Shown in pieces: positions 1 through 5,466 of a DNA stretch of 5,466 nucleotides; the stretch's first letter is position 1, and every line of letters begins with the position of its first letter. Under the pieces are notes generated by a model. The model was not told the DNA's origin, made no database searches, and worked only from the letters and a program-made list of their open reading frames with translations. Made by a program: the position numbers and the translations under genes. The DNA is from an uncultured Solobacterium sp. (GTDB lineage Bacteria; Bacillota_I; Bacilli_A; Erysipelotrichales; Erysipelotrichaceae), in contig CAJJTI010000130.1 of NCBI GenBank assembly GCA_905194705.1, forward strand, positions 1 through 5,466. The letters are read 5' to 3'.

Positions 1-72
1 AATATACCCGTAAATACTGAACTTGTTAACCACACGATTGTAGATTGTTAGAATTATATAAAAGCAAAAATG

Positions 73-100
73 TTGTAATTCTTCGAAGAAATGTTATACT
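73..100 (+). promoter_or_regulatory. Sigma-A-type promoter for the small RNA candidate
   Basis: A -35-like TTGTAA (73-78, 4 of 6 consensus bases) is followed after 16 bases by TATACT (95-100, 5 of 6). A TG sits one base upstream of the -10 (92-93), making an extended -10 element. The predicted start of transcription is about 106-108, exactly where the first stem-loop of the downstream RNA begins. No open reading frame with a ribosome binding site follows, so the promoter most likely drives a non-coding RNA. The hexamers are seen in the sequence; their activity is inferred. Confidence 0.6.
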
Positions 101-106
101 AAATTT

Positions 107-220
107 CGACATGCAAGAATGTCAGAAAGTGACAATTATTATTCATTAATTGTAAGCTTCAGCCAGGTGATTAATAGAAAGACCCCACCTTTCCATTAGC
201 CATCTGGCTGAAGCTTTTTA
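107..220 (+). ncRNA. Candidate structured small RNA, three stem-loops, family unknown
   Basis: About 114 bases between a good promoter and a T-run fold into three consecutive hairpins. The first is GACAT/ATGTC (108-112 with 119-123, 6-base loop). The second is ACAATTA/TAATTGT (132-138 with 147-153, 8-base loop). The third is a long hairpin from 154 to 216 that starts directly where the second ends. Its outer 13 pairs are perfect (154-166 with 204-216). The inner part continues with G-U and A-U pairs, interrupted only by two A/C mismatches, up to a 7-base loop ACCCCAC (182-188). Orientation is + because TTTTT follows the stem on this strand only. I do not recognise it as 6S, SRP, tmRNA, T-box, preQ1 or another common riboswitch. 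Nothing on the + strand lies downstream until the fic gene almost 1 kb away, so a leader or riboswitch role is unlikely. It could be a trans-acting sRNA with a C-rich loop, or simply a strong terminator with a short transcript. Confidence 0.5.
154..219 (+). terminator. Intrinsic terminator forming the 3' hairpin of the small RNA
   Basis: A 13-bp perfect stem, AAGCTTCAGCCAG (154-166) with CTGGCTGAAGCTT (204-216), runs into a T-run (215-219). On the - strand the stem is followed by ACAATTAATG, with no T-run, so it works for + strand transcription. The 37 bases between the arms are themselves largely paired, making this longer than an ordinary terminator hairpin. Confidence 0.7.
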
Positions 221-235
221 TTGTAATAATATAAG

Positions 236-277
236 ATAAAGAAAAGCATGTACCAGTTTACCAAGATACATGCCTTT
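236..277 (-). terminator. Intrinsic terminator of the BI-1 gene
   Basis: Read on the - strand, an 11-bp stem (277-267 with 252-242, containing one G-U pair) encloses a 14-base loop, and the downstream arm runs into TTTTCTTTATC. It begins five bases after the BI-1 stop codon. It faces the small RNA terminator across about 20 bases, so the two convergent units each carry their own stop. Confidence 0.75.
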
Positions 278-281
278 AATG

Positions 282-1007
282 TTATTTGTTGTTTCTGTTA
301 TTTCCTAAAATTCTTAGTACATATAAGAAGATATTAATGAAATCCAAATACAATTGGAAAGCAGCGAATGTAGCAAGATTTTCATGAATTGTTTCTCCAG
401 GATTTGTACCATAGTAGAACGCTTTAATCTTTTGTGTATCAAATGCTGTAATACCTAAGAATAAGGCAACACCAATATAGCTGAATAATAAGTTATTACG
501 TAATACTGGAATAAATATTGCTAGAACACTCGCAAGTACCATGGCAATTAAACCAGCCATTAAAATTGTACCAAACTGTGTTAAGTCTTTATCTGTTGTC
601 GCACCAATTACAGCACAACTGATAAACATAACTGCTGCGAATAAGAATCCTGTAAATACTGTAGTTAAACCAAATTGTAATGGTAATGTGCTGAAATTAA
701 TTCCTGTAAGTACTGCATATCCATAAAATAACAGAGATACAGTAGAAGGATTAAATCTTGTTAAACCAGCAGATAAAGCAATACAAGCTCCAAGCTGTGC
801 AAAGAATAAAATCCAAATCATAAATGGCATATTCACTAACATCTGATACATAAAACCACCATTTATTAAGCTAATGTATCCTGCAAAAGCAACTACTGCT
901 GTAATACCTAATGAGATACCCATCTTTGTAAAGATTTTTGTCATATATTGCTGTAAAGATCCAGCTGTTGAATCATAATAACTAGAACGATTATATTCAC
1001 TCATCAT
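282..1007 (-). CDS. Bax inhibitor-1 family (YccA/YetJ-like) membrane protein
   Basis: This is a 241-residue multi-spanning inner-membrane protein of the Bax inhibitor-1/TMBIM family. Characterised members such as Bacillus YetJ are pH-sensitive calcium leak channels; YccA of E. coli interacts with FtsH. A polar N-terminus (about 1-25) is followed by some seven hydrophobic segments (approximately 29-50, 60-82, 88-108, 112-135, 145-168, 173-190, 208-236). Family signatures are visible: FDTQKIK at 189-195, with Asp190, and LYLDFINIFLYVLR at 219-232, with Asp222. By position these correspond to the aspartate pair forming the pH latch in YetJ, but the spacing here is wider (32 residues), so this is inferred. 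Length is normal for the family. The start at 1007 (or the adjacent ATG at 1004) is chosen because AAAGGAGGAC lies immediately upstream. The ATG at 1061 has no RBS and overlaps the probable promoter. The gene is monocistronic, with its own promoter and terminator. Its physiological substrate in this organism is unknown. Confidence 0.93.
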   Translation of the reverse strand: MMSEYNRSSYYDSTAGSLQQYMTKIFTKMGISLGITAVVAFAGYISLINGGFMYQMLVNMPFMIWILFFAQLGACIALSAGLTRFNPSTVSLLFYGYAVLTGINFSTLPLQFGLTTVFTGFLFAAVMFISCAVIGATTDKDLTQFGTILMAGLIAMVLASVLAIFIPVLRNNLLFSYIGVALFLGITAFDTQKIKAFYYGTNPGETIHENLATFAAFQLYLDFINIFLYVLRILGNNRNNK

Positions 1008-1012
1008 TTTGT

Positions 1013-1017
1013 CCTCC
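1013..1017 (-). promoter_or_regulatory. Ribosome binding site that fixes the BI-1 start
   Basis: On the - strand GGAGG, inside AAAGGAGGAC, ends 5 bases before the ATG at 1007 and 8 bases before the second ATG at 1004. Both spacings are workable, so the protein begins with either Met-Met-Ser or Met-Ser. The long upstream extension to 1061 has no comparable site. Confidence 0.85.
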
Positions 1018-1033
1018 TTTAAAGGTACTTTTA

Positions 1034-1061
1034 ATATTACCTTGCTTACAAAATAAGTCAA
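1034..1061 (-). promoter_or_regulatory. Sigma-A-type promoter of the BI-1 gene
   Basis: Read on the - strand, TTGACT (1061-1056, 5 of 6 consensus bases) is followed after 16 bases by TAATAT (1039-1034, 4 of 6). The predicted start is near 1027, giving a leader of about 20 bases that just includes the Shine-Dalgarno sequence. This position makes translation from the ATG at 1061 impossible from this promoter. Confidence 0.6.
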
Positions 1062-1100
1062 TGATAGTGCAAATACAATTAAAGGTGAATGTATAGCAAT

Positions 1101-1158
1101 TATATCGGCAATATTTTTAAAATTGAGTACTTTCTATTTTATATTTTTTGCCGATATA
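1101..1158. promoter_or_regulatory. Operator-like inverted repeat upstream of fic
   Basis: TATATCGGCAA (1101-1111) is repeated as its exact reverse complement TTGCCGATATA (1148-1158). The half-sites are separated by 36 very AT-rich bases, about 47 bp centre to centre. The right half-site touches the extended -10 of the fic promoter, so a bound protein would block RNA polymerase. The G+C-containing core CGGCAA stands out from the AT-rich surroundings. The HTH domain of the adjacent Fic protein is the obvious candidate ligand, but this is inference. The left half-site lies about 75-85 bases upstream of the predicted BI-1 start, so an effect on that gene is also possible. Confidence 0.5.
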
Positions 1159-1167
1159 TGTTATATT
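1159..1167 (+). promoter_or_regulatory. Extended -10 promoter of fic
   Basis: TG-T-TATATT (TG at 1159-1160, hexamer 1162-1167) is an extended -10 element. No good -35 is seen at the expected distance, where the sequence is only AT-rich. The transcript would start near 1174, leaving a leader of about a dozen bases. AGGAG (1175-1179) lies 6 bases before the ATG at 1186. An out-of-frame ATG at 1182 is too close to the Shine-Dalgarno to compete. Confidence 0.5.
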
Positions 1168-1185
1168 AGTTAAAAGGAGTAATGC

Positions 1186-2076
1186 ATGCAATATCTATCT
1201 GTTTCAGAAACCGCAAAAAAGTGGAGTATATCTAAACGTAGTGTACGAAACTATTGTGCTAATGGTCGTATAGAAGGTGCTTATCAAGCAAGCAAAACTT
1301 GGCATATACCTGAAAATGCTTCAAAACCAGAACGATCAAATAAAAAGAAAGCAAAACCATTTACATTATTAGATATATTACAAGAAGAAAAAAAACGTAA
1401 ATATTCAGGCGGAATTTATCATAAAACGCAAATCGAATTAACCTACAACTCCAATCACATGGAGGGTAGTAAGCTTACTCATGATCAAACTCGTTATATT
1501 TTTGAAACAAATACAATTGGTATTGAAAATGAAATAATAAATGTAGACGATGTAATTGAAACTGCCAACCATTTTCGCTGCATTGATATTATTATTGATC
1601 AAGCTAGATCCCCTTTATCTGAAAAACTAATTAAAGAGTTGCATCTAGTGCTTCAAAATGGGACAAGTGATTCCAGGAAAGAATGGTTTTCTGTAGGGGA
1701 TTATAAAAAACTGCCAAATGAAGTAGGGAGAATAGAAACAACAGCACCAGAAAAAGTACCTGCTAATATTAGAAAATTATTAGCTGAATATAATTCAAAA
1801 AGAAATAAAACTATAGATGACATTATCAATTTTCACGTTAATTTTGAAAGAATACATCCCTTCCAGGATGGAAATGGTCGTGTTGGTAGACTCATTATGT
1901 TTAAAGAATGCTTAAAATACAATATTGTTCCATTTATCGTTGAAGATAATCTAAAACTTTATTATTACCGTGGTTTAAAAGAATGGAACACACAAAAAGG
2001 CTATCTCATCGATACCTGTTTAACTGCTCAAGATAAATATAAAACATATTTAGATTACTTTAGAATTCCTTATTAA
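1186..2076 (+). CDS. Fic family protein with N-terminal helix-turn-helix, class II
   Basis: This 296-residue cytoplasmic protein is a probable protein AMP-transferase. Fic enzymes move a nucleotide, usually AMP from ATP, onto a hydroxyl side chain of a target protein. Residues about 1-48 form an excisionase/MerR-like winged helix-turn-helix: YLSVSETAKKWSISKRSV, then the wing GRIEG and the W-H-I-P-E-N-A motif. A basic linker (about 49-58, SNKKKAK) follows. SNHMEG at 89-94 fits the (S/T)xxxE(G/N) inhibitory motif. Because it precedes the Fic core, this is a class II enzyme in which Glu93 would block productive ATP binding. The Fic core carries the complete active-site motif HPFQDGNGRVGR at 224-235, with catalytic His224, Asp228 and the Arg232/Arg235 positions all intact. 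The segment around 168-185 is the likely target-docking flap. All key residues are present, so the protein should be active once inhibition is relieved. Its target is unknown and no antitoxin-like partner gene is adjacent. The HTH suggests DNA binding and possible autoregulation through the inverted repeat upstream. Confidence 0.95.
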   Translation: MQYLSVSETAKKWSISKRSVRNYCANGRIEGAYQASKTWHIPENASKPERSNKKKAKPFTLLDILQEEKKRKYSGGIYHKTQIELTYNSNHMEGSKLTHDQTRYIFETNTIGIENEIINVDDVIETANHFRCIDIIIDQARSPLSEKLIKELHLVLQNGTSDSRKEWFSVGDYKKLPNEVGRIETTAPEKVPANIRKLLAEYNSKRNKTIDDIINFHVNFERIHPFQDGNGRVGRLIMFKECLKYNIVPFIVEDNLKLYYYRGLKEWNTQKGYLIDTCLTAQDKYKTYLDYFRIPY

Positions 2077-2081
2077 TTTAC

Positions 2082-2129
2082 AAAAAGTGATGTCTACCGA
2101 CTTTTCAATACCAGTAAACATCACTTTTT
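2082..2129. terminator. Bidirectional terminator between fic and the membrane-protein operon
   Basis: AAAAAGTGATGT (2082-2093) and ACATCACTTTTT (2118-2129) form a perfect 12-bp stem with a T-run on both strands. On the - strand pairing continues inward without a break (nine further pairs, three of them G-U) to a loop of about 6-10 bases. On the + strand those G-U positions become mismatches. The element starts 5 bases after the fic stop and immediately after the stop of the - strand gene, so it serves both convergent units. It is probably best adapted to the - strand. Confidence 0.85.
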
Positions 2130-3902
2130 CTATTTTTCTAAATAATATCTAGTTCCACCTTGATCACTGTCATGTGTCCAGGTAATAGAATCTACTACTT
2201 TGTCTTTTTCGTTGTCAAATACAACAAATGTAATTCCAGGACGATCATTTGTATATTCAATATTATCCACTAAAACATCACTCAACGTTTCATCAAAGTT
2301 ACTACACATATATACGTAATGGCCATTAACACTAGTTTCTAAGTATTGACCTTCTTCATTAGATACACTACTAGATAACAAATGATTTTGATAAACACCT
2401 GTCATATATGTATTCAACTCTTTAAATCCTAGAGTTTGTAATCCTTTCATGTAATCAGCATATAAAGTTTTATTGAGATAACTTGTCGTAATTAAAACTG
2501 TATATTTATCTTGATTAACAGTTTCTACATATGCATCAAAATCAGTAATATTCATTAATGTTGGATCACCATTTGCATAAATTGTAGTCCATTTATCTAA
2601 TGTTGTTGTTTGCACAGATTCTATACCATGTACTTCTGCATAGAACTTATTTACCCAAAGTAATCTATATGGCGAAACATCACCAAGACCATAATATGGA
2701 TTATAAGATGTTTCAAATTCATTATTAAATTGAAATATAACAGGATTTACATTTCCTGCTGCTTTTTGTGTTTTCACATACGCTTCTCTTTTTGCATATT
2801 GATAGCGAATATAAGCTAAGTCAGGTAATGTTCTTAAATAATTAAATGAACTGAATAATACTAAGCAAGCAAGAAGACTATTACTATATAGTTTTATACT
2901 CTTTTCTTCCATTACTAAATATAAAGGAATACATGTACCAATAATTAAGAATGTTGTTGCCCCAAACATAGAACGATCAAATAATACTGGTACTGGTGAA
3001 AGAATAATTGCAAATACTGCTGCTATTCCACATAGTGCATAAAAAATAGAATATACAATTTCTTCTTTCTTTTTATGAAGTGTAATTGCTAATGCAATAC
3101 CTACTACAAATAATACAAATAAAACGATTTGCCCTTTTTCTAGTACATCTAAGAAACCATAGAAATCATGTATAAAATCATATATTTTTCCATTTGTACT
3201 GATAAAATCCTGTGCTCTAACTTTATTTCCTGGGGCAAGTACTAGTAGTAAAAAACCAACCATTGATCCTACTAATCCTGAAATCTCACAACTTTGTAAT
3301 TTTTTCTTTTCGAATAAATGCTTGCCAAGAATAAGTAGTAACATTAAAATTAATGCTCCGCCTGTATTTTCATTGGTCCATCCTGCTACAATACCCGCTA
3401 AAAATAGTTGTACAATATTATGCTTTTTTGTTTCTTCTAAACGATATGATAATAAGAACCAAAGTACAATTGTCGTCGTCCACAAGTAGTTACAAGAGCC
3501 AGTTTCCCATAATACCGTTTGGCCAAATAAAGGTACACACAAGAAAACAAGTAAACAAATAATGATATAAAGTATGTAATGTTTTCTTTGTCTATCTTTT
3601 GTGACATGTAAATAAATAAGATAAGTAAAAAACACAAAGCAAAGAGAATTACATATATCAAATATAATCTTAGGTAACGCTAAAAAGATTCTTGCAAAAA
3701 TATGTGCAACAGTTCTACCAGTCCAAGTCATATATTGAATATATTCTCTTTTGAATATATCAATAAGGCCATGATTAATTTGATATCCTAAATCATCCGA
3801 TGTTGTTACTACAAATAGATTCAATAAGAGAACTAATAAGAATTCTATAAATATAACAACATTCATCGGTTTAGAAAAATACTGCTTAATTTTCTGTTTC
3901 AT
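2130..3902 (-). CDS. Polytopic membrane protein, probable GT-C glycosyltransferase (DUF6056-like)
   Basis: This is a 590-residue protein with a membrane domain (about 1-357, some ten to eleven hydrophobic helices) and a soluble C-terminal domain (about 358-590), probably outside the cell. Helix 1 (about 13-33) is followed directly by SDD at 35-37, placed like the acidic motif of the first external loop in GT-C enzymes, which use polyprenyl-phosphate-linked sugars. Further motifs resemble what I recall of the DUF6056/Gtr-type families: W-T-G-R (60-63), WETGSCNYLW (132-141), WTNENTGG (175-182), LAPGN (222-226) and DRSMFG (309-314). The family assignment is from memory. The inferred role is transfer of a sugar onto a cell-surface polymer such as teichoic acid or polysaccharide. 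The gene begins inside the end of the upstream gene (17-base overlap). It has only a weak AGGTGA ribosome site, so it is probably translated by coupling. A downstream Met13 lacks any RBS. Donor and acceptor are not identifiable. Confidence 0.7.
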   Translation of the reverse strand: MKQKIKQYFSKPMNVVIFIEFLLVLLLNLFVVTTSDDLGYQINHGLIDIFKREYIQYMTWTGRTVAHIFARIFLALPKIIFDICNSLCFVFFTYLIYLHVTKDRQRKHYILYIIICLLVFLCVPLFGQTVLWETGSCNYLWTTTIVLWFLLSYRLEETKKHNIVQLFLAGIVAGWTNENTGGALILMLLLILGKHLFEKKKLQSCEISGLVGSMVGFLLLVLAPGNKVRAQDFISTNGKIYDFIHDFYGFLDVLEKGQIVLFVLFVVGIALAITLHKKKEEIVYSIFYALCGIAAVFAIILSPVPVLFDRSMFGATTFLIIGTCIPLYLVMEEKSIKLYSNSLLACLVLFSSFNYLRTLPDLAYIRYQYAKREAYVKTQKAAGNVNPVIFQFNNEFETSYNPYYGLGDVSPYRLLWVNKFYAEVHGIESVQTTTLDKWTTIYANGDPTLMNITDFDAYVETVNQDKYTVLITTSYLNKTLYADYMKGLQTLGFKELNTYMTGVYQNHLLSSSVSNEEGQYLETSVNGHYVYMCSNFDETLSDVLVDNIEYTNDRPGITFVVFDNEKDKVVDSITWTHDSDQGGTRYYLEK

Positions 3903-5466
3903 TCACTTCACCTAAATCATCCGCATCAGGAATATACTCTTTATTCACTTTTAACACAACCCAACTGCCATTTTCAAATATCTTATCGAAATATCCTTTA
4001 TGTTCAAGCTTTGCATATGTCTTCTCATACCAACCTCTCTCATCATAAATAGATAGTGTATTACTCATCACAACATATTCCGCACCATTTTGATTTACCA
4101 CTTGATAAAGTTTTGAAAACTCTGCGTCATCTCCAATACTTCCATCATTTCCATATTTCTTACTAGGATAGAACATTAAAACTAAGTCTCTATTCTCACC
4201 ATAGTTTTCTTGTGCGAGAGATGATCTAAAATCAGTAGAGCTGAATGTAAGAATAATATTAGGAACATATCCCTTCATGCTGATATCCTGAGAAAGAATA
4301 TATGGCTCATGTCCTTCATGAGCTAAATGTGTACTAATATAATCATAAACTTGCCAATCATCTTCAGTAACTTTATATTCGAAGTTATATCCTTCTTTTG
4401 GCGGCTCAAGTGTTTTACTATAAGGAATTGTTAAACTTTGCATCGCCATAGGTGCTGAAATAATACCAGCGACTAACATTCCACCATAAGCAAGTGCATA
4501 ATTTGCATATTTAAATGATGTTAAATGTTCAAAGTTTTGAATCATAAATGCCATAACAAATGGGTTAGTAAACAAGTCAAAAGCTCTAGCATAAGCTGCT
4601 GTCGTCAAATAATTACAAATTGCAGGACATACTAGTGGATTTAAGAATAAAACTACAATTGTAAGTAAAAAGAATTTATATTTCGAATGATATTTAAAAT
4701 TAATAAATTGTCCAATAACCAAAATATAGAAAATAATATTTCGTACTAGTTCATTATGATCAATATATGTAGTAACATTTACTCCCATATCATCAATACT
4801 TCTTATCGCAAAGAAATAACTATATCCATACTCTGAATTTCGTTTTAAGAAAGATAAACCAATTAATCCTACTAATACTACAGGTAGCAATATCTTTCCA
4901 ATCTTACAAACGATATCCAAATGATTTCTCACTAAATAAGCAACAACTAATAATACTATCATCAAAGCTATTAAAATCAGCATCATTTTAAAATAACTTG
5001 TATTTGTTGGCGATATAAATAAAATTGCATAATGAAATATAGGTAAACATGAAATAATAAATAAAATCCAATGTTTAAATCTTGTTTCATTTGTAAAGCA
5101 CATGTAAAAGAATATTCCTGCCACAATAAATGCATTAATAAAGAAGCATGAAGATGTCATACTAATACCAGCATAATATGAACACATTAAAGGAATAAAT
5201 AAAAATGGATTTTTACTTCTTGTATATAAATATACTAGTAACATACTCATACCAATAGTTACGGTACGAATCGTATTTCCAAAGAAGGCAAGTGTAGTAT
5301 TAAAATAATTTGAATAATATGGAGAAAGAATTAATATAACAACAATAATACCAATTATTTTCTTATGTTTTTGATATAGTACATTAACACTGTTTGCAAC
5401 TAAATTACCTAAAGACATGCCATAAAGAATTGTCGCACCCCATATGTAGAGAGGAGTCATAGATTC
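3886..5466 (-). CDS. Polytopic membrane protein with soluble C-terminal domain, 5' end outside window
   Basis: The reading frame is open to the window edge: two codons (Glu-Ser) precede the first visible Met at 5460, and no start signal can be judged. The gene is therefore probably truncated here, and 524 residues from that Met is a minimum. Counting from that Met, about eight to ten hydrophobic segments occupy 1-340 (for example 34-50, 66-80, 87-120, 131-150, 158-176, 188-204, 240-254, 262-285, 322-338). A soluble region (about 345-524) follows, with an acidic tail. Conserved-looking features include the SIDDMG stretch (221-226) and YARAF with TNP (290-300), but I do not recognise a defined family. 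Similarity to DUF6077-type or YfhO-like membrane proteins is possible. It overlaps the following gene by 17 bases with the same membrane-plus-soluble layout, so the two are probably co-transcribed and work on the same surface-polymer pathway. That role is inferred from context only. Confidence 0.75.
   Translation of the reverse strand, partial: ESMTPLYIWGATILYGMSLGNLVANSVNVLYQKHKKIIGIIVVILILSPYYSNYFNTTLAFFGNTIRTVTIGMSMLLVYLYTRSKNPFLFIPLMCSYYAGISMTSSCFFINAFIVAGIFFYMCFTNETRFKHWILFIISCLPIFHYAILFISPTNTSYFKMMLILIALMIVLLVVAYLVRNHLDIVCKIGKILLPVVLVGLIGLSFLKRNSEYGYSYFFAIRSIDDMGVNVTTYIDHNELVRNIIFYILVIGQFINFKYHSKYKFFLLTIVVLFLNPLVCPAICNYLTTAAYARAFDLFTNPFVMAFMIQNFEHLTSFKYANYALAYGGMLVAGIISAPMAMQSLTIPYSKTLEPPKEGYNFEYKVTEDDWQVYDYISTHLAHEGHEPYILSQDISMKGYVPNIILTFSSTDFRSSLAQENYGENRDLVLMFYPSKKYGNDGSIGDDAEFSKLYQVVNQNGAEYVVMSNTLSIYDERGWYEKTYAKLEHKGYFDKIFENGSWVVLKVNKEYIPDADDLGEVNETEN

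Noticed and set aside
1..51. Open frame on the + strand ending in TAG at 49-51, possible C-terminal tail of an upstream gene
   Set aside because: Only 16 codons are visible, which is easily open by chance, and the peptide has no recognisable feature. It would fit the promoter placement after it but cannot be supported.
119..199. Small + strand ORF of 26 codons inside the structured RNA, and a 12-codon ORF from 111
   Set aside because: Neither ATG has a Shine-Dalgarno sequence. The frames overlap the stems and end inside the terminator hairpin, so a coding role is unlikely.
167..203. Possible known riboswitch aptamer (preQ1-like) in the long hairpin
   Set aside because: The C-rich sequence does not follow any preQ1 or other aptamer consensus I know, and there is no downstream + strand gene to regulate.
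541..726. 61-codon open frame on the + strand
   Set aside because: It lies antisense within the BI-1 gene, has no RBS, and its composition is that expected from the complement of a membrane-protein gene.
1101..1158. The inverted repeat as an intrinsic terminator or RNA hairpin
   Set aside because: The 36-base AT-rich spacer and the location upstream of the fic -10 mean it is unlikely to act within a transcript; a DNA operator is the better reading.
3353..3661. Two short open frames (69 codons + strand, 74 codons - strand)
   Set aside because: Both overlap the large membrane-protein gene in other frames, lack start signals, and have no independent features.

Overview
The window is AT-rich (I estimate roughly a third G+C by eye) with strong AGGAGG-type ribosome binding sites and intrinsic terminators. 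This suggests a low-GC Bacillota chromosome, such as an Erysipelotrichia-, Clostridia- or Lactobacillales-type gut organism. The genus cannot be fixed from sequence alone. No insertion sequences, CRISPR arrays, tRNA or rRNA genes are visible.

Layout: (1) Bases 1-281 contain no convincing protein gene. They hold a well-formed + strand promoter (73-100) followed by about 110 bases that fold into three consecutive stem-loops. The last is a long, nearly continuous hairpin (154-216) ending in a T-run. This looks like a free-standing small structured RNA that I do not recognise. It converges with the terminator of the next gene. (2) A Bax inhibitor-1 (YccA/YetJ-like) seven-helix membrane protein lies on the - strand (282-1007), with its own promoter and a strong RBS that fixes the start. 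(3) A 178-base divergent intergenic region (1008-1185) carries the BI-1 promoter, an 11-bp inverted repeat and an extended -10 promoter. (4) A class II Fic-domain protein with an N-terminal helix-turn-helix lies on the + strand (1186-2076). (5) A symmetrical hairpin (2082-2129) acts as a shared terminator. (6) Two large polytopic membrane proteins on the - strand overlap by 17 bases (3886-5466, running off the right edge, then 2130-3902). Both have a multi-helix membrane part followed by a soluble C-terminal domain.

How they fit together: the two overlapping membrane proteins look like an operon tail for cell-surface polysaccharide or teichoic-acid modification. The downstream one has the features of a GT-C/DUF6056-like membrane glycosyltransferase. 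The Fic protein is a stand-alone regulatory enzyme. It probably AMPylates a protein target, is restrained by its own inhibitory helix, and may control its own promoter through the HTH. BI-1 is a separate single-gene unit. The most novel item is the unassigned structured RNA at the left end. The next is the paired TATATCGGCAA operator-like sites upstream of fic.
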